Shown here: piece after piece, positions 10,797 to 22,911 of the stretch | Numbering within the stretch: position 1 is the stretch's first letter | Layout: the number at the start of each line of letters is the position of its first letter | NCBI GenBank assembly: GCA_022578605.1 | Contig: MU394056.1 | Span: forward strand, 310,001 to 374,000 | Length of the DNA stretch: 64,000 nucleotides | DNA from: Camillea tinctor | Lineage: Eukaryota > Ascomycota > Sordariomycetes > Xylariales > Xylariaceae | Direction of reading: 5' to 3' | Made by a program: the position numbers and the translations under genes | Notes under the pieces: model-generated | Told to the model about the DNA's origin: nothing | The model's input: the letters and a program-made list of their open reading frames with translations, nothing else | Database searches by the model: none

Positions 10797-13283
10797 ATGG
10801 CTTTGCTCTTAGGGTCTATCCTCGGGCTGATGAGCTCTGGCGTAGGTGCCGTTGGACACTTATTTCCCGACTGCTCCAATGGCCCATTGGCTAGCAATGG
10901 TGTATGCAATGCCCAGCTCTCCGCTGCGGACCGCGTCAAAGCTCTTGTGGATGCTCTAGAGACAGAAGAGAAGTTCAAGCTCTTGGTGAGCACCTCTCCA
11001 GGCGTCGAGAGACTTGGCTTGCCCAGCTATGAGTGGTGGCGTAAGTTTCATATTATTTCTTTTATATTTTAGATGTATATACATTTATATCTCCTTTGTC
11101 CAGGTTTACTGACCTGTAAATACAGAGGAGGCTCTCCACGGAGTTGCGTCGTCGCCGGGTGTACGTTTCAACGAGGCGGGCGACTTCTCCTACGCCAGCT
11201 CTTTCCCCCAGCCGATCCTCATGGGTGCCGCATTCGACGATGATCTGATCGAGGCCGTGGCGACGGTTGTTAGTACTGAAGCTCGCGCGTTCAATAATTT
11301 CAACTTGACAGGTCTTGATTTCTGGACACCGAACATCAATCCATACCGTGACCCTCGATGGGGACGAGGACAGGAGACTCCAGGGGAAGATCCGTTCCAC
11401 TTGAGTTCCTACGTCACAGCACTCATCAAAGGTCTCCAAGGAGGCGAAGACCCCGATATCCTCAAGGTGGTTGCGACTTGCAAGGTTAGTATCCTACCCT
11501 TTGTCTTGTATTCTAATACAGAACCTGGCTCACATTTCGCGTTACCTAGCATTTTACGGCATACGATATCGAGAACTGGGATGGCAACGAACGGTACGAA
11601 TATGATGCTAAGATTAACCCCCAGGAACTTGCCGAATATTATATGCCACCATTTGAGGCTTGTGCACGAGCACACGTTGGGTCTATCATGTGCTCTTACA
11701 ACGCACTGAACGGAGTTCCAACGTGTAGTTCGTCTTACATCCTCCAAGACGTGCTGAGAGACCACTGGAATTGGACACGAGAGTATCAGTATGTTGTTTC
11801 AGACTGTGATGCTCTTCAGAACGTGTTCATGCCACACAATTACCGGGCAACACGAGAAGAGGCTGTGGCAAGTTCTCTCCTTGCAGGCACTGATCTCGAC
11901 TGCGGAACGTACTATCAAATTCATCTCCCCGGGGCTTACGAACAAGGAATCATTGATGATGCAGTACTTGACAAAGCCATTACACGTATCTACTCCACCA
12001 TGATGAAATTAGGTTACTTCGACCCTGCTGATGCGACTCCGTATCGTTCTCTCGGCTTCTCTGATGTGTTCACACCCCATGCAGAAGAACTTGTTCGCAA
12101 GGCAGCCGAGGAAGGCATTGTTCTCATTAAGAATGATGGGGTACTTCCATTACAAGTTCCTTCTGAGGGGAATCTCAGCATGGCTCTCATAGGCACCTGG
12201 GCAAATGCCACAACCGACATGCAAGGGAACTACTTCGGTGTTGCTAAGTATTTGCACTCGCCATATTACGCTGCCAGCCAACTCCCTAATGTTGAAGCTA
12301 TCTACGGCGGTATTCCAGGTGACCCCATTACGAATGGGTATCCCGCTGCTCTTGAAGCTGCCGCGACGGCAGATGTGATCATCTACGCCGATGGCCCGAC
12401 CACATCCACAGAGTCAGAGGAACACGACAGAAACCTAATCCGCTGGTCGGGCGAGCGCATCGACATAATAACTCATCTGGCTAGCTTGGGCAAACCACTC
12501 GTCTTAGTACAAATGGGAGGACAAGTTGATGATGCTCCGTTCTTGAACCACCCCAACATCTCCGCCATCCTATGGGCGGGTTATCCGGGTCAGGCCGGCG
12601 GTGATGCCATTATGAACATACTCACGGGCAAAGTCTCCCCGGCTGGCCGCCTCCCCGTCACCCAATACCCAGCGCACTACGTCAAGGACGTTGGAATGAC
12701 AGACATGAGCCTCCGACCAAACGCAGCAACCGGCAACCCGGGACGTACATACATGTGGTACGACCAAGCCACCGTGCCCTTCGGTTTCGGTCTCCACTAC
12801 ACAACCTTCAAAACAACCATCAACGAGCCGGAGCAGTCATCCTGGGACACGCAGGAGCTCGTCGATACCTGCACCGACAACGTAGCGCATCTCGACCAGT
12901 GCCCCTTCCAAACCGTCCCCATAGCAGTATCAAACACGGGAGACGCAACGTCCGACTTCGTAACACTAGGCTTTATTGCTGGCGAGCACGGCCCAGAGCC
13001 GTACCCCATCAAGCGGCTCGTCGCATACCAGCGCGTGTTCAACGTCACGGCCGACTCCGACTCCGACACCACCGCCAACCTGACGCTGACGCTCAAGAGC
13101 CTCGCACGCCGCGACGAGGCCGGTAATCTGGTCTTGTATCCTGGCAGCTACAGCCTGCTCGTCGATGTCCCGACCCAGGCATCGTGGAACTTCACGCTCA
13201 CGGGCCAGGAGGTGGTTCTGGATCAGTGGCCACAGGATAGCGGGGCGGCGGCTAAGACGGGCGGACTGAGCCAGCAGTTGTAG
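10797..13283 (+). CDS. GH3 beta-xylosidase, secreted
   Basis: Three exons, 10797..11040, 11126..11484 and 11550..13283, with GT-AG introns that keep frame; 778 residues, the usual size of fungal GH3 beta-xylosidases. The ATG at 10797 gives a signal peptide of about 18 residues, followed by the mature-start pattern FPDCSNGPL typical of the subfamily. Exon 2 gives EALHGVASSPGV and DPRWGRGQETPGEDP. The predicted nucleophile is Asp286 in YVVSDCDAL. The likely acid/base glutamate lies in TESEEHDR (488-495). The (alpha/beta)6 sandwich and a FnIII-like C-terminal domain ending near YPGSYSLLVDV are present. The enzyme releases xylose from xylo-oligosaccharides outside the cell. Together with the CE5 esterase it makes a plausible pair acting on acetylated xylan. 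Alpha-arabinofuranosidase side activity is possible. Confidence 0.9.
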
Positions 13284-14380
13284 GGTTGAGGGAGAAAGCA
13301 AGGGAGAAAGATCAGGTGATGGGTTGGATAGCATCTCGAAGAAAATATTTTAATTGAAAGAAAAAAAAAGGGGGGAAGGGGGGTTAATATTTTGAATTGT
13401 CATGATTTAGTCTGCCCACACGGCAATTATGAATTATGTCGAATATGTATCGCGGAAGTTTGCTTGTGATGAGGTGATGCTATGATCGTATATAACACGC
13501 TTGATTAACTCCCTAAGTTTTTCATGGCTTCGATAATGGGGGTCGATCAGATACTCCTGTTTTCCAATCACTAACCCTTGACTAATCATATTTTATATCC
13601 TGAAGCTTTAACCTAGCAGTCATTACTTCAATCAACGGTCGGACAAACGCAATTGCATCTCATAGACGCGTATCCCTACATACCCCTTTTCTCCCCTTCA
13701 TGCAAGGGGCATAACTCATTCTCCGTAATCGGCTCATCAAACCCGGTAGCGCACCCTCCTACCTACGGGCTCACCGGCGCAGGATCGTCGACACACTTGA
13801 ATATATCAGCAGAGCCCTGCCTTGCGCCGGTCCAGGCTAGAATAATGGCGCTGTAGCCGGCTGAGGCGTCCATGACGGGAGGTAGTCATAATTTCCTTTT
13901 GATTTCAACTTGGGAGCTGGGATTAGAAAAGCAGGTCTGGAAGGTTGCATTAACATATAGGGTGGGTTAGGATTAAGGGGGGCTAAGAGTGTGTTATATC
14001 TATGTCCCTCTATTTGACGAGAACAGCTCGCCCTAGACATCGGTCCTCGCTATGTGACCCTGTGATCCTTAGTCATATCCAAGAATCGACGTAGTTGGTG
14101 TTTTTAGGTCTTCGGCTTTGGGCACGACATAATGCCATGGGTAATTACGTAGATATCTACACTCGGATGCTTTATCTAGAATACAGACTGGTCGGAAAAA
14201 GGTGAAGTAAGTATTATCAATCTACCTTGATGGCCTAATCTGTGACGAACATACATGATCATTCTTGTAGAGAAATCGTCGCGCTTCTGTATCAGCCACT
14301 ATGTCTCCTCCTAATTCTAGCCTACCCGTATCCTGGGTATATAGAGCTAAGTAGGGCTTGCTCTAGCCTCACTTCATTAC
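13284..14380. other. Intergenic between converging GH3 and AAA ATPase genes
   Basis: AT-rich 3' flanks of two converging genes. I see no gene or structured repeat. Confidence 0.6.
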
Positions 14381-16468
14381 CTATCCCTCGAGAATCTTCA
14401 GTGTCTGTGCTCGACCGTTGGCAAGAGCATAAATGCGGTCCATCGGTACCTTAGACCCATTTCTGAAAGAGAGGAAATGGGCAGACTTTATCAGATTCTT
14501 GATCTCACGGCCGTTCAACGGTAACTGAGCTAGACGGTCTAGTGACTCGCTATCGACCTCGAACTTTTCCCGTCCGGCGTGATCAATGAAGTTCTCCCAG
14601 ACTTGGCGACGGGCCTCGCTAGTGAGATCGTGGTACGGTAGGAGCAGATCGATTCGGGATCGGAAAGCATGATCAACACTAGCAATCCGGTTTGTGGTGA
14701 GAAAGAGGATACCTTGGTAATACTCTAGCAGACGCAGGAAGATGGAGACTAGCTCGTTGCGAGCAAGGGAATCATTGTCCCGCGAAGTGAGAAATACATC
14801 GGCCTCGTCGAGCAGGAGCATGGCGTTCCACATTTTGCACAGATCGAGAGCGCGCTTGAGAGACCTCTCGACCTCGCCTGGGTAGGTACCCAAGTCGCCG
14901 GCGCTCATGGAGTACAGTGGCACACGAGACCTCTCCGCGACTGCTTCGGCAGTAAACGTCTTACCAACGCCAGGAGGCCCGAACATCAGAATGATTAGTC
15001 CACGTCCTTTGTCCGGAATGAAATCATCGAACCCGCTATCGGAATGACTCTTAGCATCGACAAATTCCCACGCCAAATTCTTCTCATTTCCAGGCAGAAT
15101 TAGCTTTTCGAAAGCTTCGTCATTCCATGTCATATCCTCCAGCTCATCAACCCGAAGCTCGCACCAATCCTTATCCTTCAGATCGAAGCCCTTGAGCCAC
15201 GGGCTAGCTAAAAGAAGTTGTTCCTCAGTTAGTGGGGTAAGATCCTCGTTTCTCTTGCTATTACCCCGATTCGCGTCTGGGCTGTTGCTGGCTAAGACAG
15301 TGAATTCTGTCACATAGTCCACATTTACAGCCTGGGAGGTTGTGGTCTGGGATATACTACTACCAGTACGACTATCATTGCTATCTCCTCCAGGAAATGA
15401 TCGAAGCATAGGCTTGATGAGATTCAGGCTCTGGTAGTATGCGTGCGCGTCAACACAGACCTTTCCTGCAACAGGTCTCTGATCGGGTATCTCCCTCTCT
15501 AGCCGAATTTTCGTTCCATTGACTCTCATAAAATGGAAACCGCGAAGCCTTTCAAACTTCCGGCCTCGTTGAATCATTTCTGCTCTGAAGCTTGATTCAT
15601 TTGGTAAGTATGTGAGTGGAATGGCAGGAAGATCCATGATCCATCGATGGCCATCATAAATATTGATATGGATGGTGGTTGACGTATAACCACACATATC
15701 CCCATTCCAATCAATGTACTCCATCTCGATAGCCCAGGAATCTCTTGCATGACGCTTCTCATATTTGATCACTCGGAAAACAGCGTCAACACCATAGAAT
15801 TTAGTGCATACTAGCGTTCCGGGGGAGAAGATTTGCCAGATGTCTTCGAATTGGATCTTCCTGGTGTTTTCGGTCTGAGTGCGCGAAACGATATGCTCAG
15901 CGAGGATTGGGGCAAGGAAGCTTAATAAGGCCGATGCTGCATTCTTCATTCCAGTATCTTGGGCTTGCACCTGGTATTCTTTAATTTCATCCCATCTATG
16001 AACTAATTGCATGAATGGGGGTTTGAAAGTCCAATCAACAAGTTCCGGATCAAAGTCCTGGTAACCCCTGAGGACGTCACGAATCACTTCCTGCATTGAC
16101 TTGTCTTGGATGGTGATACTGTCGGTCACCCAAGCCTTCCTTAACTGGATGAAGCGATGTATGATAGGTATTCTTGAGTTACGAGTACTTAGACTCTCTT
16201 GTTCTTGGACTTGGTGTGCATATTCCGACCAGCGCTCTTGACCGCCACAATCTGGGCATTGATGACGATACCAATTGATGACTAACTGAGTCGAATATCC
16301 GAACTTGGAAGCCTCTTCTGCGCCAGTACTATCCTTTTCCATTGGCATGATATCGAGACCCTTTAGAAGCTGGATATGGTCTTGCTTGGTGGAAGCATTC
16401 GTAGGGTTATGTGGCATTATAGTGCCGGGCTGTGAGTGCCAGGGGCGGCTTGATGTTGGTGAGAACAT
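14381..16468 (-). CDS. AAA+ ATPase with N-terminal DUF7025 domain
   Basis: Single exon, 695 residues. The N-terminal half includes a short CPDCGG site near residue 75 and the DUF7025 region (about 200-340; IQFEDIWQIFSPGTLV through EYIDWNGDMCG). A linker LTEEQLLLASPWLKGF leads into an AAA+ module. Walker A is GPPGVGKT near residue 499, Walker B is LLLDEADVF near 555, and a TTNR sensor-1 segment follows, then the helical lid. All key ATPase motifs look intact. This architecture is common and strongly expanded in filamentous ascomycetes, and its cellular role is not established. The neighbouring decayed gene at 17553-19533 is a relative. A second ATG at residue 18 could serve as start instead. 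Confidence 0.85.
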   Translation of the reverse strand: MFSPTSSRPWHSQPGTIMPHNPTNASTKQDHIQLLKGLDIMPMEKDSTGAEEASKFGYSTQLVINWYRHQCPDCGGQERWSEYAHQVQEQESLSTRNSRIPIIHRFIQLRKAWVTDSITIQDKSMQEVIRDVLRGYQDFDPELVDWTFKPPFMQLVHRWDEIKEYQVQAQDTGMKNAASALLSFLAPILAEHIVSRTQTENTRKIQFEDIWQIFSPGTLVCTKFYGVDAVFRVIKYEKRHARDSWAIEMEYIDWNGDMCGYTSTTIHINIYDGHRWIMDLPAIPLTYLPNESSFRAEMIQRGRKFERLRGFHFMRVNGTKIRLEREIPDQRPVAGKVCVDAHAYYQSLNLIKPMLRSFPGGDSNDSRTGSSISQTTTSQAVNVDYVTEFTVLASNSPDANRGNSKRNEDLTPLTEEQLLLASPWLKGFDLKDKDWCELRVDELEDMTWNDEAFEKLILPGNEKNLAWEFVDAKSHSDSGFDDFIPDKGRGLIILMFGPPGVGKTFTAEAVAERSRVPLYSMSAGDLGTYPGEVERSLKRALDLCKMWNAMLLLDEADVFLTSRDNDSLARNELVSIFLRLLEYYQGILFLTTNRIASVDHAFRSRIDLLLPYHDLTSEARRQVWENFIDHAGREKFEVDSESLDRLAQLPLNGREIKNLIKSAHFLSFRNGSKVPMDRIYALANGRAQTLKILEG

Positions 16469-17552
16469 TTCTTAAGCGTGCATCTAAAGACGAAGACAAG
16501 CATGACAATCTCTAGAGGCCCAATAGAGTTTTAGATGATACTGATAATTTAAGAAAGGGAGGAAGGATGACAATATAGACCATAACTTATATATAATTAC
16601 ATGTGAATCGAAAGCCTCCGTGGATCAGATAATCCTGCCTGGCCTATCAAAAAGCATCAACCATATACCACTTGACACTGCCTAGATATTGCACAAAGAC
16701 TTGATGTCTCTCTAGGCACCATCGCAGGCGGACATCAGCTCCCCATATTTACAGACCAGAACAGATCTCGAAATATACAGTACCTCAGTAATTGACCTAA
16801 AAGGGCAATGATGGTCCCACAGATTTTCTATGTCTCAAGTGCCTCTCCTATCATTTCCATCAGGCATTTTGTGGACACCATCTCACACACTGCGAAGCAA
16901 ATCGTGATAGCCTATCAACCCTTTCTCAAAAGAAATAAGACGCAATTTACAATATGGGATGGTCTCAACAGAGGGGCCCAGGCTCATTACCAATCTACAT
17001 CAACTTACAAAATTCGTCAGAAGATACATAAACGCCTGGAAGATTTACGAATATCCTAAAGTATAATAAAATCTAGGTAAAGGATGAACTCTCTTTGTCT
17101 TTACTAATAGTACTGGTGATTCGAGACTACTTCAGAATATTCTCAATATATGCTCTTTAGAGGTATTTTAGGTACCCTCGCTATGGTTTACAAAGGAGAA
17201 CTAAAGCCTTAGATAGATAGCTAGAGAATAAGAGACTATACATGAAATTTTCACTGCCTTATACATGTTTGTCTCGCTGACCTTACTTTGTTCACTTCCC
17301 CCGCTGTGATGTCGGTGACCTTTCTCTGTGTAATCCACTTTTCCATTTCAGCGTTGGGACGTATATTGTAACCTATTCCTAAACCTTTAAGTTAAATGTT
17401 GTTGAAACAATAGTTTTCCCGTTTCCTGTGGTTCTCTACCCAAGTTTTGGGTCGTAACACGCAAATACCCTGTTTACCACTCCGACATGTATCAATAGGG
17501 GTAGTATGATATATTCATAGCGCTTCCGATTCAGCCCCAATAATACCATCAC
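16469..17552. other. Intergenic between AAA ATPase gene and its decayed relative
   Basis: AT-rich, no supported gene. I looked for a displaced AAA core (Walker A/B) belonging to the relic and saw none here. Confidence 0.5.
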
Positions 17553-19533
17553 CTAGTCATCTGACGAGTCGCTGGCGGGTCTCTTTGAGCCTTTCTTTGA
17601 CTTACGGCTCTTTTTCGCAAGTCAATAAGCATTCTAATAAAGGCAATATACTTACCCGGTCAACCAATGATCTGATTGAATCTCTGTAATGATTTGGTAA
17701 CACCAAATCATCAAATGCGTCTCTATTTGGAGTGATTTCTTTGGTGAAGTTGATATCACATTTACCTGGTTCCAGTTAATGGCTGTTCCAAAAATTTCAA
17801 AGTTTCCCTCACAGTATTTCCGACTACGAAGAACGTATGCGTAAACAGCACTTGGAAGGCGCAGTTCGTCCTCCGTAAAATCTTCAGAACTCATCTCCTG
17901 CCACGGGGCACAGGGAACTCTATTAGTTCGGAAGTTCGTCAGTTTTATCGCTGTCATAGGCATGGTCATTGTATAGAGTCAAATCCGGAGTTCTGTAATT
18001 TCCAGTGACTTCCTCTGTTTCATATTCCGCAGCTTGGCTTAGAAGGCGAAGTCCAAACACCCTGCCCCTGCCTTCATTGCCATCTCCGGTCTTTGTAACA
18101 TCCTTGTTGGATGATGAGTTAATGATAGGGGCTTGTTTGAAATCAATAATAACCCAACCATCAATATCTTCTCAATCAATACCAAGCGCCATGCCACGAT
18201 ACTCACGATGCGCTGTGTCTACAGTAGTCAAGCCTTGAAAAGTCGCGCCCCATTTCAAGACTGGGACCATGGTTGCAGTTCTAGCCGTCTCTGGGAAGAA
18301 ACGAATAGGCAAAACAGGCACCGAGCTAATTGTTACCTCTCCAGTATATCTCGGTATTTCGTACTTATCCTGGACGATACGAAATTTCCCCCCATCAAAG
18401 TCCATATGGAACGCATCGATCGCAAAGGCGGAAACTTTCTAACCAAACGTGTGGTTTCCTATCAACCGTAACAACTATTATCAAATTAGGCACAGATAAT
18501 ACCCTAATCTAACTAATATGACTTACTTCCGAAGACTTGGACGAATTCGAAAGTCTAGGTCTCCCGCCGCTGGCCTTTTCTGCTCTTCCCACTTTGATAG
18601 AGTTTGCTACATCGATTTCTAGTGCAAGTTGGTTTCAAGCAGCTCGATAAGGCATTGGTAGTGCGTAACCATTTCCTATACAAGTTCAAAGTTTTCTTCC
18701 CTCTTTGCCTAGATGACTCTTCTTGATTGGAAACTTTGCATCTTTCTCCTTGGGGCTGCCACCTCCAGATGGTAAGGGCGGATTCGTTTCATTCTTTTGA
18801 TTCCCAACCCCTTCAGTCCCAGAAACAAGAAATAGCTTTGTCCTTCTCAACTTGTTTTCTAGGGTATTCGCATATTCTCTAATTCCATGCAGGGTGTCAA
18901 TGATAATTTTGTAGAGATGGAGAATCTGGCAGTTGCGTGGTAAAATGATATTAGTGATATCACTCAAGGCATCCACAATGTGCTCAAATTTATGCGAATC
19001 CGACAAAGGACTTTATGCCCGTTGTTCGAGATCGGCTTCTCCGATAGGAGAGCTAAGTCGCCGGTATTAGCGACAACGTCAATAACAAACCTTCTCGGAA
19101 TAGTCTCCCGTCTTTTCATATCCTTCTTTTTTCTGTTCGTTGCTCTTGAGCTCCCATTCTTGCTCGGGTAGTCGGAGCTTACATCATTGTGTCCATGGGG
19201 GACGATTTAGCTCTAGAGTAAGGGGAATATTCTCATCGGGATCGTCTTTCTCCACCTTACTTCTATCACCACTTTTAAGCTCTTCTTCTTTTACTCCCTG
19301 GCTTCCGTCTTTACTCTTCTCTTTTTCATTCAGCAGTTCTAAGTATTTTCCATTTCCTTGAAGCGAACTTCCAAAGATCTAACATCATCTAGAATCCAAT
19401 CATCTATTGCAGGAGAAGATATTTCAACAATGCCCACAGCCGTGGTTGAGCCAGGCTCCATCGCGTTCTCAGTTGCCATGGGGGGCTTCACAACTATGTT
19501 GGAGGATCGGGAGTGCGGGTGAGTATTCTTCAC
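17553..19533 (-). pseudogene. Decayed DUF7025-type ATPase relic lacking the AAA core
   Basis: Several minus-strand fragments in different frames resemble one protein of the DUF7025-AAA family in the right order. From the 5' side: an N-terminal piece from 19533 (MKNTHPHSRSSNIV onward); a lysine-rich low-complexity piece; a helical piece around 18686-19006; DUF7025 itself at 18172-18405 (MDFDGGKFRIVQDKYEIPRY and later YRGMALG); the VIIDFKQA segment; the linker ELRLPSAVYAYVLRSRKY at about 17820-17890; and RDAFDDLVLP near 17680-17720. Stops and frame changes separate them. Where the Walker A exon should follow, there is only a GTAAGT donor and then a basic tail ending RPASDSSDD before a stop at 17553. 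So the ATPase core appears deleted. Unrecognised introns could explain some breaks but not the missing core. Confidence 0.65.
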
Positions 19534-20539
19534 GCCATGAATGATCCTAGTATCCCTAAGGGAGGGTGGAGTAGAAAAGTTGAGTGATGTTTAAGACGAA
19601 TTTTGGAATAGAAGCACTTCCTGATAACATGTACCTCTTTAAGCCCCTTGCCTTTTTGAAAGGAAACTTAGGAACCTTGGGTGAAATACCCCTTTGTGTA
19701 AACGGGAAATAGCCAAGACCCGCTCAGCCTAGCAAAGGTGCTCGTTGATAGATAGTGTCACCTAGTTGTGGCTGAACAGATGTTACTCTCCAGCTTGGCT
19801 GGAAGGTAACTATGTAATACAGAATTGAGCCACAATAACCACTTGGTCATTGTGAGAGCCTTTTGGCCTCATGGTATGATGGATGCTAAAACAAGTGATA
19901 AGGGGTATCTGTCAAGGTATAGGTACAAGGCGTATCCGCAGCTACGTGTATATAAGGGGCAGGACCTCCCATCATCCCGAGATAAATGTTCACCTAATTA
20001 AGCAACCTCATAACTTCATTTCAACAATGGGTTGCTCAACACTTGACGTAATAACAATTAGATTAAAATCTCCTAACTCAAGTATTGTTCAACTCAGATC
20101 ATATGCAAGTTATTTTATCTAAAAGTATCCCTTACCGGAGAATGTCCAAAATTCTCTTTTCCCATTGGTTCATAATAAGGACGGTATTTTGACAATAGAC
20201 AACACACCCCCTGCATGGCGGTTCCTTGCTTCGTCTTATTTCCACACCAGGTGGCTAAGTAGCGGTGATATTGGGTTCTCAAAAGCTCGGTGCCTGATCA
20301 ATTGAGGCGAGTTACTGTATGCTTGAAAGCAGAGACTTAATCGACTGTGTCAGAGAACATTTCTTATTTCAAGTTAATCATGTCGTTTGTAAATCATACA
20401 AAACAGACACTAGGTGATATATAACAACTTAATTGCTCATATTGATGGTAAGCATATGGTTGCCAAACCTCCTCATAAAGTACCATCGAACACTCATTAA
20501 TCAAGGATATAGCTAACATATCTCTAATCATACCTAGCA
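19534..20539. other. Intergenic, relic to DUF7708 gene
   Basis: Divergent spacer, AT-rich. No gene or repeat supported. Confidence 0.55.
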
Positions 20540-22483
20540 ATGCCACCTTCATTCCATCCATTCAAGCATATCAAAAGGTCTCGTTCTGATAATCGGAACC
20601 TACCTTCTGTTAAATCATCCAATCCCACCACGGAATTTGTTGACAACAGGGTAGCAGCTGACGGGTGTAGAAAATATGATATCGCTACCATCGACAGCAA
20701 CCCTACCAAAACTCATGATCCTCTGAAACATATATTATCAGAACAGAGAGATGAACCGGTTCCCCAAGATAAAGGCGAAGACTTCCACCGCAAGCGGTTC
20801 GCAGAGACCCTTCAGTCTTTCGAATCGTCTCTTCCGGATAAGTACAAAACGCGATTCGACCTCCATGGCGAGCACACCTGGCCAGATGTTATCAGAGAAG
20901 CTACCATTACCGAAATGAAATACAAAAAGAAAGCAATCAAGGAATCTCATTACGGAAAGGTCCGCGGGTACTTCAGGTCACTTCAGAAGGAGTCGGTCGC
21001 CGTCGAAAGCTGGCTTGATATGCTCCCTAACGAGATCGAGTACTGGAGGCTTATATGTGGCGGCTTCAAAGTAATCTTGCGTGCTGCAGCAAGAATGGAC
21101 GAAATCAAAGAGTTTATGGTCAAGGGAATGGCGGCGATTCCTGATGAGGTGGAGAAAGCGCAGTTAATGATCAAGTACGACAAGGGCAAGGACAAGTCGC
21201 AGCGGCTGTATTCTCGTCTCTCGTTCATGTACCATGCTGTATTTGGGATCCTTGAGCATATCATCGTTTGGTATAACGAAAAATCCGCTTTCAAGCAAAC
21301 CAAGCCCATAATACAGCAGGAAATCTATGAGAGGGAACTAGAGGAGAAGATTAACAGTTTCAAGAATTCCATTCGGGATGTAAAGGATGAAGGTAAGCTT
21401 GCATTTCTCTATACGATCTGTTGTACCTACTCCAAATCGTATCCAAGAGTTACTGGAATTAATCTAACGTAAGCTACAGCCAAGTTATGTGGTATTCATC
21501 GCCTCTTCAATATGAATGGGGACCGCCAATATTTGATAAATATCCTCCAAGGTGTGATCAAAACGTTACGTAGCAGTCCTAGACTCGATCCCAAGACCGT
21601 TCATGTACTACAATATGAGGATATCATCACACCGCCGACCCGAACGAGAAAGGGCATATCTAGCGAGTCTCTTTGTGAGTCAGTCCTGAAGTACGACGAA
21701 GCCATTCTCCAAGAAGATTTAACTGCAGTTATGCACCGGGGGATTGACCTCAGCTTGAAAGAGCAAGACCAGACTGTATATGTCATTAGAAGCCCAATTT
21801 TGAGGGATTGGTTCTTAATCCCAGAGAATTCCGTGCTTCTCATCCGGGGAGGTTCCGAAGAAGTTGAAAGCGGTGCACCCGCAATGTCTTTCATAGCAGG
21901 TCATGTCATCCAATCTACCCGGGAAGCATATAAAGAGCAACTAGTCTGCCTATACTGGTTTGCCGGACAGCATCGAAATGTGCGCAACGATGCAAACGCG
22001 AATATCCGCGGGATCGTACGATCGCTCATCGGACAGCTTGTGCATATCTACAGTGGCTTTGATCTTTACTTCATAAAGCGTGGCCTTGCTATCGCTATGT
22101 GTAACAATGATCTCGAAAGTCTCTGCTATGTCTTCGAGGAGCTGGTTTACCAGCTCCCAGGAAAGTTGGTAGTATTTTGCGTTATTGATTCGCTTGCTTT
22201 CTTGGAATATTATCACACAGAGGAAGTGAGGTTCCTACTAAACAGCTTGCATTCCATCGCAAGACATGTGAATGAGAAAGGAAGCCTGTTCAAGCTTTTG
22301 CTGACACACACGGGGGGCGCATTTCGGGGCGCAGCTACATTTGACGGCCCCGGAGAGACATTACACGTGCCGGAGGATGGTACTGGCGATAGGATGGGCT
22401 TCAGCACACTCTTGTGGGATATAGAAGTTGGTAGTAGGATTGATCATGTAGCCGGCAAGCGGGAGCAATCGAAGGAAGAGTGA
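20540..22483 (+). CDS. DUF7708-domain protein with degenerate NACHT-like C-terminus
   Basis: Two exons, 20540..21392 and 21480..22483, GT-AG junction in frame; 618 residues. Residues 1-95 are basic and likely disordered. Residues about 110-285 are helical and match the fungal DUF7708 pattern (WPDVIREATITEMKYKKKAI, then WLDMLPNEIEYWRLICGGFK). Residues about 400-600 resemble the NTPase-like part of fungal STAND/NLR proteins: SPILRDWFLIPENSVLLIRGG, LVCLYWFAGQHRN, and LPGKLVVFCVIDSLAF. The expected GxxxxGK[ST] P-loop is absent: the matching place reads LLIRGGSEEVES. No WD40, ankyrin or TPR repeats follow. NLR-like proteins of this kind are thought to act in self/non-self or stress sensing, but no role is shown for this one. 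Confidence 0.7.
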
Positions 22484-22911
22484 GTCTCTAGCTCTCCAGT
22501 GGTGGAGTTGGGTCAAGCTTCATTTATTTCCTGATTCAGACTTGTTGGCTTAGTTGATTCGCCTGCTGGGGCCCGCACTGCCACAGTCAGATTATTTAAA
22601 TACTAGTATTTCCATGTCGTTCAATCATGTGTACAATTCATCATCATAATCGGGTTGCTAGTCTCAATTCTCGCAATTTGGCAGCTTACTTAGCGCCTCA
22701 AGTCATTCAACACATCTCCCCCCCTTCTTCCCCCCAACCCCTATGGTATGAAACATATCTGAACTCGTAATGGAAACACACCAGTTTTGCTTCCACAAAC
22801 AGGTTACGTAAACGAAAGAGATTTATATTAACTAGAGAAGGCCAGTTTCCAACTTCAGCTAAATAACATTGACTTCATCCATTTCTAGTGATATAAATAA
22901 TATAATTTATA
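22484..22911. other. Short intergenic spacer between converging genes
   Basis: 3' flanks of the DUF7708 gene and the DUF1996 gene. Nothing further seen. Confidence 0.6.

Noticed and set aside
17553..19533. A complete multi-intron gene instead of a relic
   Set aside because: I could not connect the fragments with GT-AG introns in a consistent frame, and the ATPase core expected between linker and tail is absent.
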